A DNA stretch of 64,000 nt from Rhodospirillaceae bacterium (GCA_016845145.1 JAERTE010000146.1:152951-216950); one strand, 5' to 3'; numbered from the stretch's first letter, positions 41,348-51,435 are shown. Made by a program: numbers and translations. Notes: generated from the letters alone by a model not told the origin.

Positions 41348-43732
41348 TTATCTTCCGTCGTTGATGAGGGCCTCAATCAGGTGCGAGCGCATGGGCAATT
41401 CGTCAATCGTAATGCCGAGTGGCTGGAGCGCGTCATTGACGGCACCCGCGATAGCCGCCGGCGCGCCTAAGTAGCCGCCTTCGCCCGATCCTTTTTGGCC
41501 GTGCGAGGTCAGTGGTGAAGGCGTGCAGTGCTCGACGTCCTTCACCATCGGAATCTCATAGACCGAGGGCATTAGATAGTCGGCGAAGGTAGCGCTCAAG
41601 AATTGTCCGTTCGGCTGATACTCGAATTTTTCATAGAGCGCTGCGCCGATACCGTGCGCCAAGCCGCCGATCACCATGCCGCGCACGATGTCTGGGTTGA
41701 TTTGGGTGCCGCAATCGTGGCCGATTACGTAATCCAGAACCGAAACCTTGCCCGTGGCCGGATCGATCTCGACGTAGGGTACGTGGGCCTGGAAGGAGAA
41801 GCAGGGATAAATCTGCACGCGCTGTTGCTCGTCCGGCAATTGGCCGCCGCCCGGCACCTGAAAAACGTACTGCGCCTGCAAACTTGGTTCCATGCCTTCG
41901 GGCATCTTGTGATGAGCTTTGTGCGCGATAAAACAGATTTCAGGCCACGAAAGCTTGTTGGCCGGGTCGCCGGTCTCAAACACAGCACCTTCTGAATATT
42001 CCAACTCGTCAATGGTCTTCCCCAGATTGTGCGCAGCGATGGCCAACACTTTGTCTTTGAGTTTCTTCGCCGCGCCGGCGGTCGCCGAGCCCAGCATAAT
42101 CGCCATGCGGCTGGCCACCGGGCTACGGGTTACGGGGGCATTGAGCGAGTCGGCATGGACAACGCGGATGTCATCTGGGTCCATTTCCAGCTCTTCGCCG
42201 ATAATGGTGGCGACCAGTGTTTCGTGGCCCTGGCCCGACGTGGTGGTGCCGACGACGCCGGTGATCAGGCCGTCCGGATCGACCCGGATTTCGCTGCCTT
42301 CGGAAAAGGTGGTGATCTCGGCAGTCGGGTTCATCAGGTATTCAAAGATGTTGTTACCACCGCCGGGCTCCAGGCAGGTGGCAATGCCGATACCGGCCAA
42401 GCGCCCTTCGGTCCGGGCTTGGTCGCGGCGTTTCATCAGATCGTCGTAGTGGGCTGCATCCAGCGCCTTATTCAGCACGGTATGATAGTCACCGCTGTCG
42501 TAATCGGAGCCCGATGGAATCCGGTATGGGAATTCGTCATGATTGATCAAGTTGCGCCGCCTGATCTCGACTCGGTCCATGCCGAGGTGCGCGGCCACTT
42601 TGTCCACGGCGGCCTCGATCATGTAATTGGTGGGCGATTGGCCGAAACCGCGTACAGGCACCTGGCCTGTCTTGTTGGTGGTGACGGAAATCGCTTCGTA
42701 CTTGACCGAGTTAATCCGATACGGTCCCACGATGGCGCTGATCGGTTTGGCCAACTGGAAAGGCGCACGGCCGGGGTAGGCGCCGGCATCGTCGAGCGCA
42801 CGGATTTTCAAGGACCGAATTTCACCGTCTTTGTTGAAGGCGACTTCGGTATCGAAAATACGGTCGGGCCCGTGCGCGTCACCGCTCGACATATTTATCA
42901 GTCTGTCTTCGATTAGGCGCACCGGGCGGCGAAGCTTGCGTGCCAAGTAACCGACCAACACCGAATGTTTGATGCCGCGTTTAACACCGTAACTGCCACC
43001 CACATCGACGTCCTGGTGTAGGCGTACGCTGTTCAACGGGATACGCAGCGTGCTCGACAGCAACTCGACGAAGTTGGGCATTTGGATGGAGGCCCAGACA
43101 TCGAGGATATCCGTCCCTTGCTCCCAGCGCGCCTGGGCGCCGAAGGTCTCGATAGGGACGGTGGAACTACGGCCCCAGCGCACCCGGTATTTCAGTGTCT
43201 CGTCGGCGGCGGCGAAATCTTTATCCACGGTGCCCCAATGAAAGTGGCCATGATAGAGCACGTTGGAGCCGTTGCCTGGATGTACCAACCTATCCGTATC
43301 CTCGAACGCTTCTTCGGGGTCAATGATGGGATCAAGTGGCTCATAATCGACCTCCACAATTTCCGCCGCGTCCTCTGCAACGTAGGGATTGTCAGCGACA
43401 ACGGCACAGACCCACTCGCCGGAATACCGGGCCATGCCGACGGCCAGCGGATACCATTTCACTTCCGGCAGTTTCAGCCCGAAGCGGATCGGATCACAGT
43501 ATTGTCCCAGTTCTTCGCCTGTCAGTACCGCATGCACGCCATCCAGCGCCAGGGCTTCAGATGCATCAATGGAAATAATTTTGGCTTTTGCATAGGGGCT
43601 CTGCACGACAGCGACATGCAGCATGCCGGGCAAATTAACGTCCTGGACGAATTTGCCTTGGCCGGTGACGAAGCGCTTGTCTTCACGAACCCGGCGTTTG
43701 CGGTTGACGTATCTGAGGTTCGTCGCGCTCAT
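41348..43732 (-). CDS. Xanthine-dehydrogenase-family molybdopterin subunit (CoxL-like), set 1
   Basis: A protein of 794 residues with the two-part aldehyde-oxidase/xanthine-dehydrogenase large-subunit fold: an N-terminal hammerhead domain (VREDKRFVTGQGKFVQDV) and molybdopterin-binding segments, among them GFGQSPTNYMIEAAVD, TTTSGQGHETLVATI and GSGEGGYLGAP, whose Glu is the catalytic base. The CO-dehydrogenase-specific AYXCSFR loop is absent, so it is not form I CODH. It oxidises or hydroxylates a ring or aldehyde. It overlaps the 2Fe-2S gene by four bases. Confidence 0.9.
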   Translation of the reverse strand: MSATNLRYVNRKRRVREDKRFVTGQGKFVQDVNLPGMLHVAVVQSPYAKAKIISIDASEALALDGVHAVLTGEELGQYCDPIRFGLKLPEVKWYPLAVGMARYSGEWVCAVVADNPYVAEDAAEIVEVDYEPLDPIIDPEEAFEDTDRLVHPGNGSNVLYHGHFHWGTVDKDFAAADETLKYRVRWGRSSTVPIETFGAQARWEQGTDILDVWASIQMPNFVELLSSTLRIPLNSVRLHQDVDVGGSYGVKRGIKHSVLVGYLARKLRRPVRLIEDRLINMSSGDAHGPDRIFDTEVAFNKDGEIRSLKIRALDDAGAYPGRAPFQLAKPISAIVGPYRINSVKYEAISVTTNKTGQVPVRGFGQSPTNYMIEAAVDKVAAHLGMDRVEIRRRNLINHDEFPYRIPSGSDYDSGDYHTVLNKALDAAHYDDLMKRRDQARTEGRLAGIGIATCLEPGGGNNIFEYLMNPTAEITTFSEGSEIRVDPDGLITGVVGTTTSGQGHETLVATIIGEELEMDPDDIRVVHADSLNAPVTRSPVASRMAIMLGSATAGAAKKLKDKVLAIAAHNLGKTIDELEYSEGAVFETGDPANKLSWPEICFIAHKAHHKMPEGMEPSLQAQYVFQVPGGGQLPDEQQRVQIYPCFSFQAHVPYVEIDPATGKVSVLDYVIGHDCGTQINPDIVRGMVIGGLAHGIGAALYEKFEYQPNGQFLSATFADYLMPSVYEIPMVKDVEHCTPSPLTSHGQKGSGEGGYLGAPAAIAGAVNDALQPLGITIDELPMRSHLIEALINDGR

Positions 43733-44214
43733 TGTGCGGCCCCCCGCATGCGTTCAGCCGCCAATTGGATGGCTTCGACGATTTGCACATAGCCCGTACA
43801 GCGGCAGATATTACCTCCGATGGCTTCCTTGATGTCGTCGAGGCTGGGGGCGGCATTTTCGCGCAGCAGTGCCTCCGATGCGATCAACATGCCCGGAATA
43901 CAATAGCCGCACTGCATGGCATGGGCATCACGGAAGGCGTCTTGCAAAATGCCGGTCTCGCAGTTTTCATCACCTAACCCTTCGACGGTGGTGATCTCGT
44001 GGCCATTGGCCTGCACGGCGAGCATCAAACATGAACGAATGGGGGTACCATCGAGCAAAATGGAACATGCCCCGCACACACCATGCTCGCAGCCTATGTG
44101 CGTGCCGGTGAGGGCAAGCTTGTCGCGCAGGAAATCCACCAATGTCATACGCGGCTCGACGTTTTCACTATAGGCCTTGCCGTTGACTGAAACGCTGATC
44201 TCTATTGTGCTCAT
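43729..44214 (-). CDS. 2Fe-2S subunit of the molybdenum hydroxylase, set 1
   Basis: A protein of 161 residues with an N-terminal plant-type 2Fe-2S domain (Cys42, 47, 50, 62 in GCEHGVCGAC and later) and the all-helical second 2Fe-2S domain (Cys102, 105, 137, 139 in QCGYCIPG and CRCTGY). All eight ligands are present. It passes electrons from the Mo site to FAD. It overlaps both neighbours (ATGA). Confidence 0.95.
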   Translation of the reverse strand: MSTIEISVSVNGKAYSENVEPRMTLVDFLRDKLALTGTHIGCEHGVCGACSILLDGTPIRSCLMLAVQANGHEITTVEGLGDENCETGILQDAFRDAHAMQCGYCIPGMLIASEALLRENAAPSLDDIKEAIGGNICRCTGYVQIVEAIQLAAERMRGAAQ

Positions 44215-45074
44215 GCCGCGCCCTCGCCTGCATCCTTGATGGCTCGTTCGGCCAGGGAGACCGCAACGCGTCGGCGGTAATCAGTGCTGGCATGCTGGTC
44301 GCTGCCGGGGTCGATGGCGCCGGAGATTTCTGCCAGTGCGGCTTGCAATAGGTCATCACTGAGTCGCTGACCGGTAAGCATGGTTTCCAGGGCGGAAATA
44401 CGCACCGCCCGCCCATCAACACCACCCAGTGCCAGGGCTGCAAATTGGCAAACACCGCCGATATCGAAGTGCATTCGCGCTGCGGCGGCGACCATAGCGA
44501 AATCGCCATGCCGCTCGCTCATTTCATGGAATGAGGTGCCGACGTGGGTCGCGTCAGCAAACACAGGAAAATGCACCGCGACCAATAGTTCTTCGGGCTC
44601 GCGTGCCGTCATCATCGGCCCAATGAGGAAATCGTCAATTGATACACGGCGATGACCGCCGGTGCTTGCGAGCGAGACTTCGGCATCCATTGCCAGCGCG
44701 GCCAGGGGAATTTCCGCTGCCGGGTCTGCATGGGCTAGGCTGCCGCCGACCGTGCCACGATTGCGGGTCTGGGTATGGCCAACGAAGGATATGGCCTGTT
44801 TCAGCAGCGGCAGCTTTTCAGCAACTAAGGGAGATGCCAACACGTCCGCTTGGCGCGTGCCGGTGCCGATGACGATTTCGGTACCCTTGTCCTCAATTCC
44901 CGAAAGCTCGGCGATGTTGTTGATGTCGACCACCCGGTCGGGCCGCGCCATACGCATGGCCAGCATGGGCACCAATGTCTGACCACCGGCGATAACGATG
45001 CTGTCGTCATCCAGAAGGGTGAGCGCTTCGTCGATGCTCGTCGGAGCGGCGTAGTCGAAAGGTGCGGGCTTCAC
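44211..45074 (-). CDS. FAD-binding subunit of the molybdenum hydroxylase, set 1
   Basis: A protein of 287 residues of the CoxM/XDH medium-subunit type. FAD contacts are AGGQTLVPMLAMRM and TRNRGTVGGSLAHADPAAEIP; the C-terminal CO-dehydrogenase flavoprotein domain follows from about 180. It is the third gene of the hydroxylase set and lies three bases after the UbiX-like stop, in the same leftward operon. Confidence 0.93.
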   Translation of the reverse strand: MKPAPFDYAAPTSIDEALTLLDDDSIVIAGGQTLVPMLAMRMARPDRVVDINNIAELSGIEDKGTEIVIGTGTRQADVLASPLVAEKLPLLKQAISFVGHTQTRNRGTVGGSLAHADPAAEIPLAALAMDAEVSLASTGGHRRVSIDDFLIGPMMTAREPEELLVAVHFPVFADATHVGTSFHEMSERHGDFAMVAAAARMHFDIGGVCQFAALALGGVDGRAVRISALETMLTGQRLSDDLLQAALAEISGAIDPGSDQHASTDYRRRVAVSLAERAIKDAGEGAA

Positions 45075-45077
45075 GTG

Positions 45078-45656
45078 CTAGCTCTCCCGCCAACGCGTGA
45101 CGGCGCCGACCTCGATGTCGAAATGATCGAGGGTTCGACCGACGGTATGGTCAATCATTTGTTCCAAGTTTTCCGGTTTGGCGTAAAAGGCAGGGACGGG
45201 CGGCGCGATGACGGCACCCATTTCCGTGGCTTGCGCCATGTTGCGGAGATGGCCCAGATGCAACGGTGTCTCGCGTACCATAAGCACAAGGCGGCGTCGC
45301 TCTTTCAGCACCACATCGGCGGCTCGCGTCAGCAGCGTTGAGGTCACACCCGATGAGATTTCAGCCAAGGTGCGCACCGAGCATGGCGCGATCACCATGC
45401 CCAAGGTCTTCACTGACCCGCTGGAAATGGCAGCGCCGATATCTTCTTGCTTATAGTTTACATCGGCCAGATCGCGGATGGCGGCGATTTTCATGTCGGT
45501 TTCATAGGCGATGGTGATTTCCGCCGAACGCGACATAACCAGATGCGTTTCCACATCAGTTGTACGCAACAACTCCAGCAGCCGAATGCCGTAAATCACC
45601 CCCGACGCACCGGAAATGCCCACAATCAAGCGCTTGGATGTTGGCCGCTCGCTCAT
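45078..45656 (-). CDS. UbiX/Pad1-like flavin prenyltransferase
   Basis: A flavoprotein of 192 residues with the UbiX motif LIVGISGASGVIYGIRLLELL at the N-terminus, SSGSVKTLGMVIAPCSVRTLAEISSG in the middle and RRRLVLMVRETPL. It makes the prenylated FMN cofactor that UbiD-type decarboxylases need. It is the first gene of the leftward hydroxylase operon, divergent from a ubiD-like gene, so it most probably serves that decarboxylase rather than ubiquinone synthesis. The start at 45656 has GGGAGAGG upstream. Confidence 0.92.
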   Translation of the reverse strand: MSERPTSKRLIVGISGASGVIYGIRLLELLRTTDVETHLVMSRSAEITIAYETDMKIAAIRDLADVNYKQEDIGAAISSGSVKTLGMVIAPCSVRTLAEISSGVTSTLLTRAADVVLKERRRLVLMVRETPLHLGHLRNMAQATEMGAVIAPPVPAFYAKPENLEQMIDHTVGRTLDHFDIEVGAVTRWRES

Positions 45657-45772
45657 TGATGCATTACCTCTCCCATCAACAAAGGAGGCCATATCCCAAA
45701 GCCCAGTGCAAGTGGGGGATGGAAATTCTTGGGCGTTGGGGTAGCCTGACGAGGTCGAAAGGGAGGAACACT
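45657..45772. promoter_or_regulatory. Divergent promoter region between the ubiX-like and ubiD-like genes
   Basis: 116 bases separate the two starts. No clear operator was found, but GGGAGGA lies before the ubiD-like GTG start. A common controller for both wings of the cluster is likely. Confidence 0.4.
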
Positions 45773-47170
45773 GTGCCAAACCAGCAACGCCGGGACCATA
45801 ACCTGCGCTCGTGGCTGAACCGATTGTCGGATACTGGTCGTCTGGCGATTGCCAAACCCGGCGTTGATCTTCATTTCCAACTGGCGGCCATTGCCAATCG
45901 CCTGGATGGCAATCGCGCCAGTTTGTTCCCGAAACCTGCCGGCCATGATATGAGCGTCATATCAGGATTGATCTCGGATCGCGCCTGGATGGCCGAAGCG
46001 CTGGGAGTGGAGAAGGACGAGCTTGTCCGCACTTTCCAAGATGCTGTTGCCAATCCGATACCATCCAAATTGATCGATACCGCGCCCTGCCAGGAGGTCG
46101 TGCACGAAGACCCTGATTTATGCGATATCTTGCCTATTCCGACACACAACGAGTTGGATAGCGGCCCTTACATCGCGGCCGGCTTAGCCATAACCCGCAG
46201 TCCGGAAACGCGCATTCAGAACGTGTCCATCCACCGCTTGCAGCTATCTGGGCCGAAGGAACTGGGCGCGCTGATCCTGCCACGCCACACGCTGGCATTT
46301 TTCGAGATGGGTGAGGCTGAAGGTAAGGATTTGGATATTGCTATCGTTATTGGCGCCAGCCCGGCAGCACTGCTGGCCTCGCAAGCTGTCGTGCCGATCA
46401 ACTTCGATGAACTGGAGATCGCGGGCGCGCTGGGTTGCGCGCCGCTGGAAGTGGTACGTTGTTTGAGTAGTGATATCCATGTGCCGGCTCATTCAGAGAT
46501 CGTTATTGAGGGGAAAATCCTTGCAGGCGCGCGCGCGCCGGAAGGGCCGTTTGGTGAATTTCCGCAATACTACGGTGAGCGCGCCGAGCGTCACGTGATT
46601 CATGTGAACACGGTGACGCACCGCAAGAACCCGATTTATCACACCATTGTCGGCGGCGGGCTTGAGCACCTGTTGCTGGGCGCCATTCCGCGCGAAGCTA
46701 CCATCCTGACTACCTTGCAGCGTAACTTTCCCTGTGTGCGCGATGTGCACCTGTCGACGGGTGGCACCATGCGCTACCACCTGAATGTGCAAGTCGAGAG
46801 CCCCAAGATCGGCGAGGGAAAAAACGTCATCGCCGCCGCGCTGGGTGCGCATTACGACATTAAGCATGTGGTGGTGGTCGATGTGGATGTCGATATTTAC
46901 GATTCTGAAAAGGTCGAATGGGCGATAGCGACGCGTTTCCAGGCGGACCGGGATTTGGTGGCCGTTCATAACGCACAGGGCTCCAAGCTCGATCCTTCCA
47001 CCGATGATGATGGTCTGGGATCAAAACTCGGGTTCGATGCCACCGTGCCGCCGGCCGCACCGGTGTTTAAATATACGACCATCCGCGTGCCCGGCGAGGA
47101 AGACGTGGATCTCGACGCCGTCGTCGATGTGGATGCACAATTTTCGGATGTCGTGACGGATGGCGGCTGA
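45773..47170 (+). CDS. UbiD-family prenyl-FMN-dependent decarboxylase
   Basis: A protein of 465 residues with UbiD-family features: NVSIHRLQLSGPKELGALILPRHTLAFF (prenyl-FMN site with its Arg), DIAIVIGASPAALLAS, and the catalytic-site segment GARAPEGPFGEF. The family non-oxidatively decarboxylates (or carboxylates) aromatic, heteroaromatic and alpha,beta-unsaturated acids. GTG at 45773 is chosen as start because of GGGAGGA. It overlaps the next gene by 11 bases and heads the rightward operon. The real substrate is unknown. Confidence 0.93.
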   Translation: MPNQQRRDHNLRSWLNRLSDTGRLAIAKPGVDLHFQLAAIANRLDGNRASLFPKPAGHDMSVISGLISDRAWMAEALGVEKDELVRTFQDAVANPIPSKLIDTAPCQEVVHEDPDLCDILPIPTHNELDSGPYIAAGLAITRSPETRIQNVSIHRLQLSGPKELGALILPRHTLAFFEMGEAEGKDLDIAIVIGASPAALLASQAVVPINFDELEIAGALGCAPLEVVRCLSSDIHVPAHSEIVIEGKILAGARAPEGPFGEFPQYYGERAERHVIHVNTVTHRKNPIYHTIVGGGLEHLLLGAIPREATILTTLQRNFPCVRDVHLSTGGTMRYHLNVQVESPKIGEGKNVIAAALGAHYDIKHVVVVDVDVDIYDSEKVEWAIATRFQADRDLVAVHNAQGSKLDPSTDDDGLGSKLGFDATVPPAAPVFKYTTIRVPGEEDVDLDAVVDVDAQFSDVVTDGG

Positions 47171-50114
47171 CAGCCAGAATCATACCGGTCAATCGCGGCT
47201 GCGTGTTGAAGACGCAGCGCTGCTTTCCGGCGCGGGACAATTTATCGATGATTTGGCCGAGCCGCCCGGCACGCTGCACGCAGCGATTTTACGCTCGCCA
47301 CATGCGCACGCTCGAATTGCGAGAATAGATACCTCGAAAGCCGAGGCCTTGGCCGGCGTGGCATGCGTTATTACCGGTGCGGACTTAGCCGATATATCCA
47401 CACCCCTGGTGGTCGGCCTCAAGCTTCCGATGAAGTGTTGGCCCATGGCGCTGAACAAAGCACGCTACGCCGGCGAGCCGGTGGCTTTGGCTGTGGCATC
47501 GTCGCGCTATGTGGCGGAGGATGCACTCGATTTGATTGACGTTGACTATGAGCCGCTTATTGCTGTTGTCGACCCAATTGACGCGTTGGATACCGAGTTG
47601 CCTGTCTTGCACGAGGATGTCGGCGCGAACTTGGTCAATGATCGGCATTTTTCCTATGGTGATCCGGGCGCCGCTTTTGGCGGCGCTGAGCGTAAGGTCG
47701 AAATCTCGGTCTCATATCCGCGCAATGCTGTTACACCGATGGAATGCTACGGCGTTATCGCGCGTCACGATTCACACGCTGGCGCTTATGATGTGACCGC
47801 CAATTTTCAGGGCCCCTTTTCCATGCATGCGGTCATTGCGCGGTCGCTCAAAGTGCCCGGCAATCGCCTGCGGTTGCGCACGCCGCCCGATTCCGGCGGT
47901 AGTTTTGGCGTTAAACAAGGCGTGTTCCCGTATATCGTGCTTACCGCCATCGCGGCACGCATTGCCGGCAAGCCTGTGAAGTGGATTGAAGACCGGTTGG
48001 AGCATCTCGGTGCCTCGGTTTCCGCAACCAATAGACAGATAACCTTGCAGGCAGCGGTCGAGGCAGATGGTAAAATCACGGCATTAGACTGGGACCAGTT
48101 GGAGGATGTCGGCGCCTATATTCGCGCACCGGAACCGGCGACGCTTTATCGTATGCACGGCAATTTGACCGGTGCCTACGACATCGCCAACGTGCGCATC
48201 CGCAACCGGATCGTTGTGACCAACAAAACGCCGACCGGACTCAATCGCGGCTTTGGCGGGCCTCAGGTGTATTTTGCGCTGGAGCGTCTGGTGGCCAAGA
48301 TCGCGCGAGAAATGAACCTCGACCCGCTCAATGTCATCCGCCGCAATTTGGTGCCGGCGGATGCCTTCCCTTACCGTACGGCAACCGGTGCACTGTATGA
48401 TTCAGGCGATTATGGTGCTGCGCTGGAAGCGACGGTCTCTGGTGGTGGTTATCAAGACTTGTTGACCAAACGTGACGCTGCGCGGGCGGACGGGCGGCTT
48501 TACGGTATCGGCTTGGCGGCCGTGGTGGAGCCGTCGGTCTCCAACATGGGCTACGTCTCGACGGTGATGACCCCTGAAGAACGCGCCAAGGCAGGCCCTA
48601 AGAACGGGGCACAAGCGACCGCGACGGTGGCGCTCGACCCATTGGGTGGTGTGACAGTGCACGTGGCGTCCGTGCCGCAAGGCCAAGGGCACCGGACGGT
48701 ATTGGGCCAAGTTGTCGGCGATGTCTTGGGGGTAGGGCCCGATCATGTACAGGTGGTCACCGAATTGGATACGGCGCGCGATGCCTGGACCATTGCATCG
48801 GGCAATTATGCCAGCCGCTTTGCTGCTGCGGTCGCCGGCACGGCAAAACTGGCGGCGGAGAAAATCCGCGACAAGCTGGCCGTCATCGCAGCGGCACAAC
48901 TGAATACCCGCCCAGACAATGTCGTGTTCCGTGATGGCAAAGCCGCTGCCGCAGGCAATCCGGAAAACGCTATTCCCTTCGCGCGCCTCGCCGCCACCAG
49001 TCATTGGGCGCCGGATACTGTGCCGGACGGCGCCGAACATGCGCTGCGTGAAACCGTGTATTGGACACCACCGGAATTGGCCGCTCCCGATGCAGACGAC
49101 CGGGTCAATTCGTCGCTTTGCCATGGCTTTATTTTCGATTTTTGCGGTGTCGAGGTGGAGCGTGCGACAGGGCGGGTCCGTATCGACCATTATGTCACGA
49201 TGCACGATTGTGGTCGGATTTTGCACCCAGCCATGGTCGACGGCCAAGTTCGCGGTGGTTTCGCCAATGCCGTCGGTGCGGCTTTGTATGAGGAATACGC
49301 CTACGGGCCGGATGGCAGTTTCATGGCCGGCACTTTCGCCGACTATCTGGTGCCGACGGTGCATGAAATCCCGGCACCCGAAATCATGCATTACGAAACA
49401 CCTTCACCGTTCACACCGTTGGGGGCAAAAGGTGTCGGTGAAGGCAACTGCATGTCGACGCCCGCCGCTTTGGCCAACGCTGTTTCCGATGCGCTGGATA
49501 TAGAGGTCACAACCCTACCCATGACGCCGGCACGCATGCGTACGATGATTGATGCCGTCGAACCGTTGCCGCCCGAAGGACTGGCCGAAACACCATTTCC
49601 CGATGGCGGCAGAGAGATGCAAGGTGCCGGTGAAGAGACTTTCGCGATGACCCGTCAACGGCTTTGGGAAACATTGCTCAACCCAGAAACCCTGCGTGCC
49701 ATCGTACCTGGCTGTCATGGGGTCGAACGGGTGACGCCGACCCATTTCCGCGCAGAGGTTACGCTGGGCATCGGGCCGGTAAAGGGGCGATACGTCGTTG
49801 AGGTGTTGTTGTCCGAACTGGAGGCGCCGCAATCGGTGTCATTGAGCGCAACAGCAACCGGTACACTTGGATCAGGCAATGGCAGCGGTCATGTTCACCT
49901 GTTCGAAACTCCAGAAGGCGGGACGCGGTTGGCCTACGACTACCGGGCGAATGTCGGCGGCAAGGTGGCTTCGGTTGGGGGACGATTGCTGGATGGTGCA
50001 GCGCGCGTGATCATAGGGCAATTCTTCAAGGCACTTGGCCAGCAAGCCGATGGCGCGGTCGCCAAAGGGTTTTGGGCACGGTTGATGACGACGCTGTTCG
50101 GGAGGCATCCATGA
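47160..50114 (+). CDS. XDH-family molybdopterin subunit fused to a CoxG-like SRPBCC domain, set 2
   Basis: A protein of 984 residues. Residues 1 to about 800 are a CoxL-type large subunit with the hammerhead start RLRVEDAALLSGAGQFIDDL, NRGFGGPQVYFALERLV, VPQGQGHRTVLGQVV and the catalytic Glu of KGVGEGNCMSTP. Residues about 830-984 are a separate CoxG/SRPBCC domain (RQRLWETLLNPETLRAIVPGC and HFRAEVTLGIGPVKGRY), usually an independent membrane-recruiting protein. The fusion may tie the enzyme to the inner membrane or help Mo-site maturation. AYXCSFR is absent, so it is not CO dehydrogenase. Confidence 0.92.
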   Translation: MAADSQNHTGQSRLRVEDAALLSGAGQFIDDLAEPPGTLHAAILRSPHAHARIARIDTSKAEALAGVACVITGADLADISTPLVVGLKLPMKCWPMALNKARYAGEPVALAVASSRYVAEDALDLIDVDYEPLIAVVDPIDALDTELPVLHEDVGANLVNDRHFSYGDPGAAFGGAERKVEISVSYPRNAVTPMECYGVIARHDSHAGAYDVTANFQGPFSMHAVIARSLKVPGNRLRLRTPPDSGGSFGVKQGVFPYIVLTAIAARIAGKPVKWIEDRLEHLGASVSATNRQITLQAAVEADGKITALDWDQLEDVGAYIRAPEPATLYRMHGNLTGAYDIANVRIRNRIVVTNKTPTGLNRGFGGPQVYFALERLVAKIAREMNLDPLNVIRRNLVPADAFPYRTATGALYDSGDYGAALEATVSGGGYQDLLTKRDAARADGRLYGIGLAAVVEPSVSNMGYVSTVMTPEERAKAGPKNGAQATATVALDPLGGVTVHVASVPQGQGHRTVLGQVVGDVLGVGPDHVQVVTELDTARDAWTIASGNYASRFAAAVAGTAKLAAEKIRDKLAVIAAAQLNTRPDNVVFRDGKAAAAGNPENAIPFARLAATSHWAPDTVPDGAEHALRETVYWTPPELAAPDADDRVNSSLCHGFIFDFCGVEVERATGRVRIDHYVTMHDCGRILHPAMVDGQVRGGFANAVGAALYEEYAYGPDGSFMAGTFADYLVPTVHEIPAPEIMHYETPSPFTPLGAKGVGEGNCMSTPAALANAVSDALDIEVTTLPMTPARMRTMIDAVEPLPPEGLAETPFPDGGREMQGAGEETFAMTRQRLWETLLNPETLRAIVPGCHGVERVTPTHFRAEVTLGIGPVKGRYVVEVLLSELEAPQSVSLSATATGTLGSGNGSGHVHLFETPEGGTRLAYDYRANVGGKVASVGGRLLDGAARVIIGQFFKALGQQADGAVAKGFWARLMTTLFGRHP

Positions 50115-50938
50115 AACCGGCGCCTTTTGATTTTGTCCGTGCCGCGCATGTGGAGGAGGTTGCCAGCCTGCTTGGTGAAGAAGGTGACGCGGCGCGGGTG
50201 CTGGCCGGCGGACAGTCGTTGCTGCCGATGCTGAGCATGCGCCTGGCCCAGCCTGCTGTTGTCGTCGACATCTCGCGGATAGAAGCGTTGGAGATGATCC
50301 GCCAAGACGGTGGTGCGATTACAGTGCCCGCCGCGGCGCGGCAAGCCGCATTGCTCAACCTGCCGGGCTTGACGGAAACCCATCCCTTGCTGGCCATGGC
50401 GCTGCCTTGGATCGGCCATCCGCAGACACGTGCGCGCGGCACTGTATGTGGGTCCTTGGCGCACGCCGATCCGAGCGCAGAGTTGCCACTGTGTCTGATC
50501 GCTTTACAGGGTTCGGTGACGTTGCGGTCCAGTCGGGGTACACGCAAAGTGGGCGCTGCGGATTTCTTCCAAGGGATGATGACCACGGTATGCGCCGACG
50601 ATGAGATGATCGAAGAGGTGCTTTTTCCTGCGCGCCACCAAGATGCGGGATACGCGTTTCGTGAGTTCGCCCGCCGCGACGGCGATTTCGCCATCGTTGC
50701 CTGCGCGGCGGTGGTGATGCCCGAGAGCATTGAACTGACGGTGGGTGGTGTCGACGATATACCCGTGCGACGGCAATGGGGGCGACTGGAAGGGTCGGCC
50801 TTGGACGACGCGTTGAACGAAATGGCTTGGAGTTTGAATGCCCGCGACGACCAGCACGCTAACGCGCGACTACGGCGCGATCTGGTGCGATCCATGGGGC
50901 GCGATGTGATTGAGGAGGCCAGGGCATGCAGCGATTGA
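50111..50938 (+). CDS. FAD-binding subunit of the molybdenum hydroxylase, set 2
   Basis: A protein of 275 residues, CoxM type. The FAD contacts are AGGQSLLPMLSMRLAQP and TRARGTVCGSLAHADPSAELP. GGGAGG precedes the ATG, which overlaps the large-subunit stop. It has a slightly shorter C-terminal domain than the set 1 copy. Confidence 0.93.
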   Translation: MKPAPFDFVRAAHVEEVASLLGEEGDAARVLAGGQSLLPMLSMRLAQPAVVVDISRIEALEMIRQDGGAITVPAAARQAALLNLPGLTETHPLLAMALPWIGHPQTRARGTVCGSLAHADPSAELPLCLIALQGSVTLRSSRGTRKVGAADFFQGMMTTVCADDEMIEEVLFPARHQDAGYAFREFARRDGDFAIVACAAVVMPESIELTVGGVDDIPVRRQWGRLEGSALDDALNEMAWSLNARDDQHANARLRRDLVRSMGRDVIEEARACSD

Positions 50939-51435
50939 AAGCTGGCGAGGCAGTATCCGTGCGCATGAACTTGAATGGCCACGAGGTTGAAGGGCGCGCC
51001 GAGCCGCGTTTGTTGTTGTCTGATTTCTTACGCCATGAACTTGGTGCCACGGGTACGCACGTCGGCTGTGAACATGGCGTGTGTGGGGCATGCACGGTGC
51101 GCATTGATGGCCAGATGGCGCGGGCGTGTTTGACGCTGGCCATGCAGGCCGATGGGTGCCGGGTGGAGACGGTCGAAGGATTGGCGCCGGAACCCGGACG
51201 GCTTTCGGTGTTGCAAGACGCCATGCGCCGGCACTTTGCCTTGCAATGCGGTTACTGCACGCCGGGGATTTTGATGTCCTTGGATACCTTGTTGGGTGAT
51301 GAGCCCGATGCCGACGAAGCGCGGATACTAGATGTTTTAGGCGGGCACCTTTGCCGCTGTACGGGCTATCGACCGATCGTTGATGCTGCATTGGAAGCGG
51401 CGGCTATACTCCGGGGCGAGACCGGCGATGTTTGA
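50926..51435 (+). CDS. 2Fe-2S subunit of the molybdenum hydroxylase, set 2
   Basis: A protein of 169 residues with all eight cluster ligands: Cys48, 53, 56 and 68 (GCEHGVCGAC), then 108, 111, 143 and 145 (QCGYCTPG and CRCTGY). It overlaps the FAD gene by 13 bases and the ligase gene by 8 bases, giving a tight rightward operon. Confidence 0.95.
   Translation: MQRLKAGEAVSVRMNLNGHEVEGRAEPRLLLSDFLRHELGATGTHVGCEHGVCGACTVRIDGQMARACLTLAMQADGCRVETVEGLAPEPGRLSVLQDAMRRHFALQCGYCTPGILMSLDTLLGDEPDADEARILDVLGGHLCRCTGYRPIVDAALEAAAILRGETGDV

Noticed and set aside
41348..51435. Aerobic CO dehydrogenase (CoxMSL)
   Set aside because: Neither large subunit has the AYXCSFR active-site loop, and the UbiD, ligase and crotonase context does not fit CO oxidation.
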